Assembly (NCBI GenBank): GCA_007922305.1
Contig: ML677373.1
Span: 19,673,817 to 19,737,816, forward strand
Reading direction: 5' to 3'
Source: Dermatemys mawii
Taxonomy: Eukaryota; Chordata; Testudines; Dermatemydidae
DNA: 64,000 bases
The position numbers and the translations under genes are program-made. Position 1 is the first letter of the stretch. Every line of letters begins with the position of its first letter. The notes under the pieces were generated by a model. It made no database searches. It worked only from the letters and a program-made list of their open reading frames with translations, and was not told the DNA's origin. Below are positions 12,220 to 23,951 of this stretch, one piece after another.

Positions 12220-12527
12220 GTAAATATACAGCTGTCTACAGCAATATCGCTCCCGGTAAATATTTATATATTACATAGGCTGTCTATTTTTACAATCGCT
12301 AAAAACAAATGAGACTCTTTGCTCCTCCGGTTTAATATAAAAGCCATTCTGCAGAACCAGAAAAACCACAAAAATGTCATGTTTTTGGCAGTAAACCCTT
12401 TTCATGTTATGACAGACTTTGGGGAGGGAGTGAGCAGAATAGGAGCTGCTATTGAAGTAATATTTTCCAGCTTTTATAAGCCGGTGCCTTTCCTCCTCTC
12501 TTCCCCCTGCCCCACTCCGCCCTCCAG

Positions 12528-12758
12528 CACACAAAGCACAAAGAAGGCCTACAATTTGGAGTCCGCCAAAGGGGTCCCCAGTGAGCGGCCAGCCCGCCAC
12601 CACCTGTGGGGGAACAACAGTCACCCACGTGGGGCCCAGCCTGCCCACCCGTTCGTCCAGGATCCCACCATGCCTCCGCTGACCCCGCCCAACACCCTCG
12701 CCCAGCTGGAGGAAGCCTGCCGCCGGCTAGCGGAAGTGTCCAAGCCTCAGAAGCAAAG
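12528..12758 (+). CDS. AXIN2: AXIN2 coding exon 8
   Basis: This is 231 bp, acceptor CCTCCAG at 12527, donor GTAACT at 12759. It completes the split Ser and encodes TQSTKKAYNLESAKGVPSE, a His/Trp patch (RPARHHLWGNNSH), and a conserved helix PPLTPPNTLAQLEEACRRLA followed by EVSKPQKQ. This helix is shared by AXIN1 and AXIN2 and precedes the variable linker to the DIX domain. The frame is open across the whole exon and joins neatly on both sides. Confidence 0.96.
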
Positions 12759-13458
12759 GTAACTTACAAAGGGTGGGGAAGGGGAGGGGAGTGAAAAATC
12801 ACCTTAACTTTTCCAGCCCCAAGTGCCTCATTTTATTAGCGCTCTTTGATTGGCAGATGCCCCCTGCTGGGAGTGGGTGTGAATCGCCAAGATGGCTTTC
12901 TTTAGGAATGGAAAGGAGGAGCCTTATTTCAGGCTGCTTGTTTCCTTCTTCCCTTAGGCTCCCTGCCATCACCCAAGGGGCATTACTGGCTGGCAGGCAG
13001 ATTAACTTAGAGAGCTAATAGTAGCCATTCAGGTGGCTAGAAATTTTATGTGATGTGCACGTAGCCTTGCCTACCACTGTAGGAAGAGGTCCAGATTTGT
13101 AATGGGAGGTGAGGAAGGAGAGACATTGCAACAAAACGTAACTAAGCCCTAAAGGTGGTTTCTTTCCCCCGCCCCTTTCCCTCCCTAGTTCTCAACAGTT
13201 TGAATTCCACGTTCTGCCTCTCACTATCACAGTGGATATAATTTGTTGTCTAGAACTAACTCAGCGACATACCTAGTGTCAAATTAGGTTGCTGATCATG
13301 CATTTGGATATGGAAGGGTAAATTAGTCCATAGCATTATTAATTCTTCCTTTGAATGTATTTTGATGCAAAGAGGGAACTTACTGGCCCACAGAAGACTT
13401 CAATTAAGATGATGTATTTTAAGTTTTTTTGTTTTGTTTGTTTATCTCCCAACTTCAG

Positions 13459-13554
13459 ATGTTCCACCTCAAATCAGCAGAGGGATCGAAACCACTTATC
13501 TGCTATTCAGGGGGGAAATGCCCCTTTTTGCAATGCAAGTCTACCTACAGAAGA
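13459..13554 (+). CDS. AXIN2: AXIN2 coding exon 9
   Basis: This is 96 bp, acceptor AACTTCAG at 13458 and donor GTATGT at 13555. It completes a split Arg and encodes CSTSNQQRDRNHLSAIQGG and NAPFCNASLPTE, ending in GA of a split Asp. This is the loosely conserved linker before the DIX domain; the QQRDRNH core matches other AXIN2 proteins. The short exon is identified by frame, splice sites and this core rather than by a domain. Confidence 0.93.
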
Positions 13555-14404
13555 GTATGTACATATATACATTACATGTATTTCCATCGCCTTTAATTAT
13601 ACTTGCATCAAATGGATGACAGTTTGAAAAAAGAAGACGTTTTAATATCTGAAGTTTAGTCTTTCAAACATACTTTTGTTCTCTTAAAAAAATATTTTCA
13701 AATCTTGTTTCTGGTTCTTTTTAACTTACGTTCATGTAAAGTGGACAAAGATTGGATTAGTCTAATTACAGGATGGTTCTTTTAACAAGAAATCTGCTAC
13801 AGAGAGGTCTAAAATGGACTAAATAATTAGTTTTCTTTTTTACCCTCTTCATCTTAAGCAATGAGCAATGTTTGAAGTCCAGAGTAAGCCACCTGACTAG
13901 AGTCTTTCATTTTTAATTGGTTGACCTTAAATCCACCAGCTGTCTTTGCTAGGAGCTTTTTTTCTGAAGCCACTCTACAAAGACTTAGAACAAATTAGGA
14001 AGACTACATTACTGTGGACTAACACTTTGTGACCTTTTGACATGCCAAGTATACATTGCCTCAGAAGTAGTTCTGGATTTAGCTGCATGGCATTCACTGC
14101 ACTGTTGCTATTTTGTTATGTAATAATTTTTTATTATTCTTTAAGAAGTGTTCCTCATTTCAAGTGACAAGGTCACTTTATTTTTGCCTGGCTGTTCAAG
14201 GCTACAGTAATGCTACCTGTGTGTTTGGTGACAAGTAATCTTAGTGCTTTGAGCAGTTTTTGAATGGCAGGCTTTGAAATTCCAACAACCTCCATTAATG
14301 GGTGTGTACCTGGAGCAACACTAAACTGTTATTCTCTGCCATATAGTTTGCATGAATGAAAATGGTGCGCGTTGTCTTTGTGACCTTTGAAGACCAGACA
14401 TGCA

Positions 14405-14670
14405 ATAGGTTGTTTGGTTTAATGGGAATGTGTTTAGCATAATGGTTAGAGCCCTAACCACTTAGGGTTTGATCCTCAGTGGACCATGTATTCTCTATTC
14501 CTCATCCAATGGGAACAGTTACCTATTACACAGGTGTGCTCTGAGGCATAATTCATGAATGTGCCTCAGCTGCTTAGAAATCCTCTTAATATCTGTATTC
14601 GCACAGTGCCTAGAAGCAGTCTAGGACCCTTGTGTGCTAAGTGCTATACAAACATGGCACATACATTTGC
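14405..14670 (+). mobile_element. tRNA-headed SINE with LINE-like tail
   Basis: AGCATAATGGTTAGAGCCCT (A box) and GGTTTGATCCTCAGTGG (B box) give a tRNA-like head. After a body region, AGTGCCTAGAAGCAGTCTAG and GTGCTAAGTGCTATACAAAC resemble the L2-type tail. The copy is diverged and lies in AXIN2 intron 9. Confidence 0.6.
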
Positions 14671-14797
14671 TTTCATTGCATCAGACTTTCAAACTGAGCC
14701 CGGCATCAATCTGGTTGCCATTGTCTATAGTAGAAATATTGAATTGCAGTGAAGTCTTTGTTTCCAAATGAGAAACATGCTTTGTTTTTTGTTGCAG

Positions 14798-14965
14798 TCA
14801 CAAAGAGCCAAAGAAACTCCCAGTGGTTCACGCCTCCCAGTCCAGCGAGTTGGTTGTCACTTATTTTTTTTGTGGAGAAGAAATACCCTACAGGAGGATG
14901 TTAAAGGCCCAGAGCCTGACACTTGGGCACTTTAAAGAGCAGCTGAGCAAAAAGGGAAATTATAG
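14798..14965 (+). CDS. AXIN2: AXIN2 coding exon 10 (DIX domain, first part)
   Basis: This is 168 bp, acceptor TTGTTGCAG at 14797, donor GTAAGA at 14966. After HKEPKKLPVVHASQSSE it enters the DIX domain at LVVTYFFCGEEIPYRRML and continues KAQSLTLGHFKEQLSKKGNY. The DIX domain polymerises head to tail and lets axin co-assemble with Dishevelled, which is how Wnt signalling disables the destruction complex. The final AG forms Arg with the first base of the last exon. Confidence 0.97.
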
Positions 14966-15284
14966 GTAAGAATCTCGTGGTTTCTTTCGTCGTCTTAGAC
15001 TATGAACCAAAATAACCAGCAAATATGTTTCTGCAAACCCGCCCACAAGGAAAAACTTACAGCACCTTTTTTGGGAGGTTGGCTACACTGGCTCACTGAA
15101 CTCTCTTCTGTTCTTTTCCTACTCCCCCACCAAAGCCAGGGTGGCTTAGAGAGGCAGGCTTGGGTATGATGTTGCCTGAACTTGGCCTTGTCTCGTGGGT
15201 TAGTCAGCTTGGTTGATGTCCCCCAGGAGTTGCATACGAGAACACTGGCCATGGGCAACTATTGCCTGCATACCGACTCCCACA

Positions 15285-15500
15285 AAGAGGAAGGATGCTC
15301 TTGTGGTTAAGGGGTTGGACTGAGAGAGATCTAGGTTTAGTCCCCTCTACCTCTGACTTCCTGCCAGACCTTGAGCTTAATCTCTCGGTGCCTCCCATTC
15401 CCCATCTGTAAAATGGGGGTAATGGCACTTCTTGCCTTAACAGGGGCATTAATAATTGTGAGGTACTTGGCTTCCTTTGGCAAAGCATCCATATAAGTAA
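15285..15500 (+). mobile_element. MIR/CORE-SINE-like tRNA SINE
   Basis: CTCTTGTGGTTAAGGGGTTG, GAGATCTAGGTTTAGTCCCC, CCATCTGTAAAATGGGGGTA and the ending CATCCATATAAGTAAGG follow the MIR-type SINE order. It lies in AXIN2 intron 10, sense orientation. Confidence 0.75.
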
Positions 15501-15559
15501 GGTAGGGTCATTCTGGGGTTGGGGATGTGAGAGATGCTTTCAGGAATTTTTGTTTTCAA

Positions 15560-18500
15560 TCCAGCTGAGTTCCTGCAGATGCTTTTGGCCTGTTTCTAAA
15601 CTCCTTTCAGCTAGAAATACCAAGCCTTGGAGGATGAATTCCACTGAAGGATACCTAACACCCCCCCCGCCCTAGCCCCCAAAACACCCATCTTCCCACT
15701 CTTCCTTATAGCAACCCATATGGATATAAGGAATTCTAATGGTCTAAGATTGTGTCTGTGGTTTAGAAGCCGGTTTCCCCGGTTTGCTGCCTTCTTGTAA
15801 CGTTCATTGCAATTGCAGCGGCTTTGTCCTCAGTTATTTTTACTGCACTAGCCAAATGGATCTGATCAGTAATGAACTGACCATGTCCTATTGGTCGCAG
15901 ATAATCTTTCATCTGTACAAAGGAAACAGACAGGTTTTTTTAAGTAGTTTTAATGTTTGTTTTGAATTTGGCACTCCTCCAAGGTGCCAGAGGGCGCCCT
16001 CTGCAGACAGAAGTCACAGAGGTGTCAAAATAGTACAGCTTTTCCCCAGGTAACCCCACCAGTGAATCTTCACTGGCTTTGAAAGGTCCACTAAAGTCTA
16101 GTTACCTGGTGGGCTTTCTGTTTTATGTGGATTCATGTCCAGTGGGGCTGGAGTCTCAGACAGCCATATTCCCCATCCCTTCCAACTGCCAGCAGATGGC
16201 AACTGCTTGTAATTGCTACCAACTTGAGCTGGCTCTGAACTGAGAACCAAACAGTGCTCCTATTGCCTTGTTCTCTCAGCAGTCATTTAGTGCCTCCCGA
16301 ACATCTAATTCAGTTTTCCTGTGAAATTCTTTCTTGTGATGCTTGGGTGCTTGAATGTGATATTAAAACTTCTGTGGCCTCAAAGCCCCTGCAGGTGCAA
16401 TTATTTGTGCCTTGTCAGACTGTAATTACTTTAGAAAATGTTTTTAAGTGACTGACAAGGATGAAACAATGTTTTGCTTAGATCTCTCCCCTTTACACCT
16501 GGGTAAAGACAATACAGAAATTTATAAAAGGAACTTGGGTTCGTGCCCAGTATTTTATCTTGCACAGACACAAGGTGAAACTAATTACACAAATGTGTGT
16601 ACCTCCAGGGAATCATTTTGATCTAAGCTTTGACTTTTGGCTGGACTTTGAGTGAAACTGCAGGTGACCTTCAGGGAAGAGGGACGTACTACCCAGAGTA
16701 GAGTGTGTGTGTGTGTATCTGTGCTGGGGAGGCAGTAACTAGACTGCTTTGGTCACATCTGGCATTGATTTCTTTTTAAGGCACACTTAATAAGCATGTC
16801 TTTGAAGCTTTTGCCTTTCATTTAATGCACAAAGACGTGCATAAATGGTCGACTCTCAAAATTCTTTATTGATTGAATCAGTTTGCAACATGGGTACCTA
16901 AAAGCTCTATTATTGCTCCCTTTTCAATGCCAAAGTCATGTGTCCGACTGTGCAGTGGGGTATTCACCCAGCACATTGTGTTTCAGTCTTTTTCTTAAAA
17001 AAAGAAATAAATAAAATAAAAAAAAAATTAATGCTGATGGTGCTAACAAAAAACAAACACACACACACTGGGTGGTGTCGGGTAATCTTAACATGGCAGC
17101 AGTTCAAAACAGCACAGCAACACCAGGCCTGCTAGATTCTATTGGTGCCAGATGTCAGGGGAAAAAAGAAGCAAAGCTTGCCACATAAAACATGTTTGAA
17201 TGGAAAGCCCATTTCTGTGAGCAAATAAGTGCAGAGCGACTTGTTTGAAGATGATGTGGGGGAGGATATTGCTTTGCTTCTCTCTCTTCCCCTTCTCTCT
17301 TTCTCTCTGTGAAATAAGGTTGTAATTATGTAAAAGGTCATAGCGTGTTTTCTTAAATAAAGATGCAGTGTTCAAACAAAACAAATTTTGTAAACACCAG
17401 CAGAGTGTGTTTGTGGAGGACGTTCTGGGGAAAGCAGGCTGTTCTCTGAAAGAGGGGTGGGGATGGGGAAAGCTGGGAGACCGTACTTAAAACTCATTCA
17501 CGTTTTTTTGCCTTTGGTTTTGTTTTGGGTTTACTGGCTCGTGGAATTACAGCCCTGACCTGCACCATGAATGTCGGTGGGAGCTTTGCCATTAACTTAG
17601 TGGAGAGTAGGTTCAAGCTTTATATGAAGAACTTAAATAAGAGCTATTTTCATGACCGAACCATTAAAAACAGGATGTCGTACATCAGTCCAACTGGGAA
17701 TGACTTAAAAAAGTAAACATACCTGGACTATCTGGAGCTGTTTCCTGCCCCCCTCTTCTCTCCCTACTTAATTTAGCTCTTTTTAAACAATAAATTAAAA
17801 ACTTATTGTTACTGGGTACTTAGTTTTTAAATATTATTTTTATAGCAAACTCATTATTGTAAAATTGCTAAAGCCCAATCCATGTTTTTAATAAAGTGAA
17901 AAATCCAAGTTCAATTTTGGGAGATCCTCCCATGAAAGTTATGACTTTTAATCCTCAGACACCTTGTTTGAAAATTAGAGGACAGGGGATTTAAAATTTT
18001 TTTTTTTAATCTTATCTGATGAGGATTTTCTTTTGCTGGTGATCAGATCACAAAGTGCTTTATAAACAGAGTGAGAGAGCAGGGCAGATCGGAGAAGTGT
18101 GGTAGCAGACGGGCAGGCTCCTTAAATGCTAACCTTCTGAATGGAAGCCCTTCATTTGTGCATATGCAATTAAGCAGCCTTAGAAGGAAGAATGCTAGAA
18201 AAGGGATAAAAGGAACCTTTAATCAAGAAGCTGAATGGTCTAATTTGGGATAATAGAGGGGTCCTTACTGTTTGACACAAGAGGGGTGGGGGCACTTTTT
18301 GTCTGGGTGAGCATTGGCTTCATGATCTAAGGACCCAGAGCAAAAGAAAAGGAATGCAAGACACTTCTACTTGACCTTCCAGTGTCAAATATTGCAAGCT
18401 TGACCAAGATTGCTCTTTGCATATGACCAGTAGGAAGCATCAGAGAACAAACACAGCCATATCTGCAACTGAAAAGCGGATGCATGGTTTTAGTTTGGTT

Positions 18501-19070
18501 AAATGCACACCACTCTGGACTAAGGGAGAAGTGCCACATACTTGCTTTCGAGAAAGCATGTTACAGACATTGAGCTACTGTTTTTCCCCTAAAAAGTGCT
18601 TTTGAATAAAAGTTTCTCAATGCCACACTGTGCTCCAGAATTTATGCCTGAAAGAAAGAAAAACAAAAACTAGTTTTTTATTTTGTTAAGAAAGATGTTT
18701 GTCCAGAGCGTGCTCTGCTTTTTGTTTTGCCAACACTTATAACTTGTTCAAGGCACTGTCCCTGAGGTGTCCTATTTTATTAAATAGTATACTCCATTCC
18801 TTTGCTCTTGAGCCCCAAATGCTGCTGCTTCAGCACCGCTTGACTGGCTGCAGTTGCATCCATTCTAAACTGAATATTGATAGATGTGTGCGAACAGATC
18901 ACTTGTGAGTTATGGAGGATTGTAATGATATTAGACCCACTTTTCTTTCTCATTATCTTGTTACACTCATGTGAAAGGAGAATCAGACCCTTTGTTGGAA
19001 ATGTTTGCTGCTTAGATCGAAAAATAATTGTGAACACTTCATTATTTAAACTCCTCCCTCCCTTCTCCCT
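15560..19070 (+). other. AXIN2 intron 10, mostly unique sequence
   Basis: AT-rich intron sequence with few recognisable repeats: an A-rich run at 16,997-17,030 and a short TG run near 16,705. The scarcity of mobile elements in 3.5 kb, against the dense load downstream of the gene, could reflect constraint, but I cannot test this. No alternative exon is supported. Confidence 0.5.
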
Positions 19071-19073
19071 CAG

Positions 19074-19200
19074 GTATTATTTCAAAAAAGCAAGCGATGA
19101 ATTTGACTGTGGTGCAGTTTTTGAAGAAATTTGGGAGGACGACACTATTCTGCCCATGTATGAAGGAAGGATTCTTGGGAAAGTAGAGAGGATTGATTGA
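19074..19200 (+). CDS. AXIN2: AXIN2 last coding exon (DIX domain, end) with stop
   Basis: There are 127 coding bases after acceptor CTCCCTCAG at 19073. The exon encodes [20 protein letters not shown] and [20 protein letters not shown], then Asp and TGA at 19198-19200. These are the last strands of the DIX domain, and the C-terminus KVERID is shared by axins. The stop is followed by short GATT repeats. Confidence 0.97.
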
Positions 19201-20845
19201 CTGATTGATTGGCGCCTGTGTTTCTTTGACGCAACCTAAGCTAAAGATGACTTTGGACACACAACAATAGCAACAACAACAAAAATTGAAGGAAAGTTTT
19301 GAACCAATGAAGAAGAAAAAGTGAGGCCTATGAAGACTTCGCCAAATTAGCCTTAGAGGAAAAAAATGGCATTTATTATTCATGAGTTGGGTACTGAGAT
19401 GATTAAAAAAAAAACAAAAACAACCCTGAACTATTTATTAAAAACATGACCACTGTTGGCTATTGAAGATGCAGACCATGTTTGAGAGACTTCCATACAT
19501 AATATATGACTTCCTGGGGATCTGAAATCTATGGACTAAGAGAAACTGTGTATAGCTTACCTTACCAGTAATCCTTATTGATATTTATTGAACAGTCTGT
19601 TTTTCCTTAAGTCCAGTTTATGGATATGCTGCTTTAACAATGGTGAAAAGAGGGGATGTGTGGGGAGAGGGGGGAAAGAGTCGAAGGAGTTATTTTTTGT
19701 GTCCCACTAGCTACAACTTTGGAGTTCAGCTATAAGAGTGCATTAATAATTTCTTAAAGGGATTGGGGTGGGGGACTTATCCAGTGCCCAATATTTCTCC
19801 AAGTGAAGATAAAAAGTCTTTTCTAAAGAAATAAGCATTTAAAAAAATTGTCCTGCCATTCACTCATTTAGAGAGTGGTACATTTTAATCTAAGCTGCTC
19901 TAATTTGTAATCAAGGTCTTTAAGTGTTAAATATGTTAGATGCAATATAGTAACCCGCAATTGGTTTCTGTCCCTGGGTGATGAGGTTTTTTCTTTGTTT
20001 GCTCTCATTGTGTGGGACTCTGTTATGTCAGGTGCCTATCTTTTTGCAAGGCAGACTGTAGCAAATCCCAAACCTGGGAGGAGAGCTGTAAGAGAAGCCA
20101 GTCAGTTGTCATTTACATGTTAACACACCAAAAGGACACATTGCAAAAGCCAGGTTAAAACCCAGATGTGTATTCCACATAGCTAGCTATCTTTTTATAT
20201 TTTGGTAATTCTACTTCACTGTTAGCACATCTCGTATTTAAACTACGTTCATATACAACAGGGTGAATTTTCTGATGCATTTTTTTTGTCTTACCTAAAT
20301 GACACCCATTCAAGCCAATGGGAGTTGTGGGCTAAGCTCCTTGCAACACTTTGAAAAGCATGCGTGTGTGTGCGCGTGCACGCGCATTGGGACAAAGCAA
20401 CCCTTTCCCAAGAAAGACCTTGGATTTCTACATTTGGGTTTTGTGTTTGATTAACTTAATCTGTGCATTCTCTTTGCCATTGCTACTTTGTATAATATGT
20501 CTGTATATATTGTAGAAAATGTATGGTGGAAAAAATAATACACTATCTCTAGTGTTTTAAAATTTATTCAGTACAGTACCTGTGCCTGCATGGTGCTACT
20601 TTGCCATGTGTTGCCCTATATTCAGGGTTCAAGCTTTCCCTTGTTTGTTTAAGGGGTTTATGTATAAATATATTTTATGCCTTTTATTACAAGTCCTGTA
20701 CTCATGACTTTTGCCATGGCATTTTGTTCTACTTATACTGTAAATTATGCATTATAAAGAGTTTCATTTAAAGAAAATTACTTGGTACAATAATTATTGT
20801 AATTAAGAGATGTAGCCTTTATTAAAATTTTATATTTTTCAAATT
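19201..20845 (+). other. AXIN2: AXIN2 3' UTR
   Basis: An AT-rich noncoding stretch follows the stop. It begins with GATT repeats (19191-19211), then a CAA-rich run at 19261-19283. A Pumilio-type site TGTATATA lies at 20512-20519, and several ATTTA motifs occur late. No AATAAA was found before the ATTAAA at 20821. The exact cleavage site is inferred. Confidence 0.75.
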
Positions 20846-20860
20846 AATATTGTTTGATTT
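20821..20860 (+). terminator. AXIN2: Probable AXIN2 polyadenylation signal (ATTAAA) and GT-rich downstream element
   Basis: ATTAAA at 20821-20826 is the commonest variant signal, followed about 25 bases later by TTGTTTGATTTTT, a plausible U/GU-rich downstream element. Transposon-like sequence starts just beyond, near 20,870. RNA evidence would be needed to fix the site. Confidence 0.6.
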
Positions 20861-20869
20861 TTAATGTCT

Positions 20870-21050
20870 TAGGACATGTCTATGTGGGGAGGACAATCGA
20901 GAAAGTTACAGTGAATCAACTAAAGGGGTGAAGTCAACCTGCATCAATCAAAGCCTATTAATCCCCTGTGTCGATGTCTCATTCAGGAGTAAAGTGGCTT
21001 TAGATTGCTGTAACTTAATCCTCCTTGGGTAAATCTCATTACCTAAATCC
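20870..21050. mobile_element. MITE-like fragment (ACATGTCTATGTGG type)
   Basis: GGACATGTCTATGTGGGGAG, AGTGAATCAACTAAAGGGGT and TTAGATTGCTGTAACTTAAT resemble one half of a widespread reptile foldback MITE with GTCTACAC-like ends. No clean right terminus is seen, so it is probably truncated by the adjacent SINE. Confidence 0.45.
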
Positions 21051-21054
21051 CACT

Positions 21055-21215
21055 GATTTTTCACTTTTCACTCAGTGATTTAGGAGCCCAAGGGAGTTGC
21101 CCCAAGGGTCCCACAAGAAGTATGACAGAGCCAGGAATTGAATCCAGATTGCCTGAGTGCCAGTCTGATGGTTTAATCACAAGTTCCTCTTCTCTCATGT
21201 TATGGTGCAGGAACT
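21055..21215 (-). mobile_element. tRNA SINE fragment, antisense
   Basis: CAGAGCCAGGAATTGAATCC, AGATTGCCTGAGTGCCAGTC and TGGTTTAATCACAAGTTC are the reverse complement of a tRNA-SINE head (B box as GGATTCAATTCC). The copy is diverged, between the AXIN2 3' end and the intergenic region. Confidence 0.65.
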
Positions 21216-21249
21216 TGTTTTAGGGATGAACGAGCCTCATTAGGCCCTG

Positions 21250-22205
21250 TTCATCCCTGATAGAAGTTACACTAAGGATGAATCTGACTCCAAGCAATCA
21301 CTGACAGGCCTCCAAGTCTTGCACAAGTAACTCTTGAAGAGTGATCATGGGGATGCCTGTGGCCCGTTGTGTTAGTAACTGAAGCCTAATCTTTTTCTTT
21401 TTGGTATACCTGTGGCACCTATTGCTTTTTCCTCCACCCTCTTTTTTTCCCCCCTCCCAGTGTAGTTTAAAGTATCTGGGGTTTTTTGTATGTATGAAAA
21501 GACTTCATTTAAAACATCAGTAAAACTTCTATCAAAGGGCTCAACTTCACATACCGAGTACACAGAACTCAGAACTGAATTGTTCACTTAAAAAATAAAA
21601 AAGCAGGTGGTGTTGCACATTTTAAAATGCATGGTGTCTTTTATATTAAACACCTTTTGAAGTTCATGGGGTTCATCTTAATTGATAAGCTGGACATAAC
21701 GGATGGGTAGGGAGACTTCAGCAACATGGGGGAAGAAAGGTGTGGGGGGGGGTTTCCTTCCCCATTCCACCATCAAAGGGTAGGAACTTAAGCACTACAC
21801 AGTAATATTATTTTTCTTCTGCTATTAAAATGAATCACACTGTGCCTAATTCTTCTTGGGAAGATAAATGTGTTTGAGGCTGCTTGAAGTCATTCACTGC
21901 CATACAAGCCTTTGCATCTTTTTATCAATGTTCCAAAATACTCACCTCTGTGGTTTTTTTTTTTTCTGGATGTCTGTAGAAACAAAAAATAAAATGGCTT
22001 CAGATATGTGGCAGGCTGTTTAGCAGAGATGAAAGGGTATTTGAATAGTCTTTTAAAAATGAATGGAAAGTGAATACTCTTCTGTTGCAATTATAAGTGG
22101 GATGTGGAGATCATTAGACATCACCTTAATGTGACACTTTGAAAGTGTTCAGCTACCTTGACTTGTTCAGAAACCTTGTTTTTAACTTGCCACAAATGTG
22201 ACCAT
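21250..22205. other. Intergenic stretch, nothing recognised
   Basis: This AT-rich sequence after the AXIN2 3' end has short homopolymer runs (T9-T12 near 21,955, G8 near 21,745). No gene, RNA or mobile element could be supported. Confidence 0.5.
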
Positions 22206-22227
22206 GAAATGAGAGACCAGCAAGAGA

Positions 22228-22930
22228 CAGGGCTGTCTACATGAGAAAGTTGCGCTGCTCTAACTTAATGAGTGACTAAGCCAATCTAATTAAACTGGTA
22301 GCTGGGTGCCATACAAGCTTTACCTTACCACACCACTGTGAGGCAGGGATGTGCTATTCCTATGACACAAAGTGGGTACTGACAAGCCAGATTTTTTAAG
22401 ATATTTAGGTGCCGTGTGACTTGCCTCAGCTCACACTGGATGTGTATGGCAGAGCAGGGACTGAATCTTCCCAAGTCCTAAGATAGTGCCCTAGTGACTT
22501 GAACCATCCATCCTTGCCCTTGCCATCTTCAAAGCTGTGATTGCAGCTCAGGTTGGCCTACGTATGCTAGCTTTAAACTAGCTATAGCAGTGAAGATGTG
22601 GATTATCAATACCAGTATGTACCTAGGGCTGCAGTGGGTGTGTACACCTCCCAGTGCTGAATACTCTGTTATTTTTAGCTATGCTAGTACCAGTAGAGCG
22701 AGCACAGGGCTGCCTATCCTTACTGCAGGTGCACCTTTCGTTTATAGCCATACCAAAGCAAGACTCTCAAACTAACCCAATGGAAGCTACTCATATGCCC
22801 TTTAAGAAGGCTATCAACAGGTTTAAATCAACCAAAATAAGCTGCTCTTACTGAAGTGTGTCTGCTGCAGTTTAATAATAGTATCAGTTTAAATGCAGGT
22901 GCCAGTGCAGCTTTCTTCTGTAGGCAAGCC
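22228..22930. mobile_element. MITE fragments interrupted by an antisense SINE
   Basis: GGGCTGTCTACATGAGAAAG at the left and CTTCTGTAGGCAAGCCCTTA at the right bracket two MITE-type fragments with GCTAGCTTTAAACTAGC and GTACACCTCCCAGTGCTG. An antisense tRNA SINE sits at about 22,310-22,525 (CAGAGCAGGGACTGAATC and TGCCCTAGTGACTTGAACCA). Boundaries are approximate. Confidence 0.5.
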
Positions 22931-23789
22931 CTTAGTCTTAAATGTATTTGACTGGTGACCTGATGCCACAAACTCCCAGTGAAGGCCAGCCCAAGGTAGG
23001 CGCTGGACTGGTTTGAAGAGTCATTAGTTAGCCAAACTGATTTAGTATAGCCATACTCCCTGGGCAGAATTTTTTTTTTCTTTTTTGGAGGGAGAGGGGA
23101 ATGGGGTTGGTCCCAAAGTGGTAGTGTCCACTAGGAAACATTTTTCTGCACATGCAAACAGTCCCCCAGATGTGGTGCCAACAGAACAGAATAGCTGGTG
23201 CAGACAGAACTGCTCTCCATACTTACAGCATGGGAATACTTAGTATTCAGTGAGCTTCTCTCAGTTTTAGCATATGCTGGAATTAAACATGCATTAAAAC
23301 TCGTGACACCCCAGTGAAGCAGGTAAAGCCAGAAAGTGCTAAACTACTGGCTGGTTTATAATTGGGGTGCAGCCAAGGAAACTTCCCCAGTTTGTAGCTC
23401 AAGAGCACTTCAAAGGGAGTTAGGGTCCTGCTGTAAGGTGGTTTGTGGTCCAACAAAAATAAGGAACTTGGCTACATTGTAATTAAAAGGTGTAGCTAGA
23501 ACATTAACAGTCTCCTAGAGCTGAGCTAAATAACCAAGTTATGGTGCTCGGCTTGCTACGATCCTAGGCTTTGGTCTGGTACTAAAACACAGTTAAAAGC
23601 TAGGCCACGCTACACGTTTTACTTATGTTGCCTTGCCACGTTGTTCCATTGTGGCGTGGAGTTGCCCTTCAAGACGGTCAGTTGCTGCTGGAACAGTGGA
23701 TTTGGGTCACAGTAGGCATGATCGCACTGATGGTCTAATGTCTCTTTGGCAGAGAAGCCTGCTCCTTCAGGTGTGTGACAATGGCAACA

Positions 23790-23842
23790 GTTCATGATGT
23801 GCCGGATCAGCCATGAGATAGCTGGTCCAGCACATCATGAAC
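23790..23842. repeat. Inverted repeat, 22-bp arms and 9-nt loop
   Basis: The left arm (23,790-23,811, starting GTTCATGATGTGC) and the right arm (23,821-23,842, ending GCACATCATGAAC) match at 20 of 22 positions as inverted repeats, with the loop CATGAGATA. One mismatch would be a G-U wobble in RNA. No terminal repeat or known family was recognised around it. Confidence 0.8.
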
Positions 23843-23951
23843 TGCATCACATGGTAGACAGGTGCCCCTTATCTTGCAGGCCCAGATAAACAGTGAGCAT
23901 CATATTAAGTCTATGAGCGCTCTCCATTCGGTTTGACACAGGAAGCAGAGC

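Larger units (their letters stand above)
1..20850 (+). other. AXIN2: AXIN2 gene, 3' portion (exon 3 to polyadenylation region)
   Basis: Nine consecutive exons give one uninterrupted reading frame whose product I recognise as AXIN2/conductin, a Wnt-pathway scaffold that binds GSK3, beta-catenin, APC and Dishevelled in the cytoplasm and is itself a Wnt target. Intron phases are consistent throughout. The visible part is about 558 codons; vertebrate AXIN2 is about 840, so the missing N-terminal third (tankyrase-binding motif and RGS domain, one large exon) should lie upstream. AXIN2 is preferred over AXIN1 because of the exact match in the stretch around [18 protein letters not shown], the HVHHHYIHHH block and the DIX sequence. 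No frameshift or premature stop is seen, so the gene looks functional. Confidence 0.97.

Noticed and set aside
14405..14480. Possible tRNA gene (A and B boxes)
   Set aside because: The arms do not fold into a full cloverleaf, and a SINE body and tail follow, so it is the head of a SINE.
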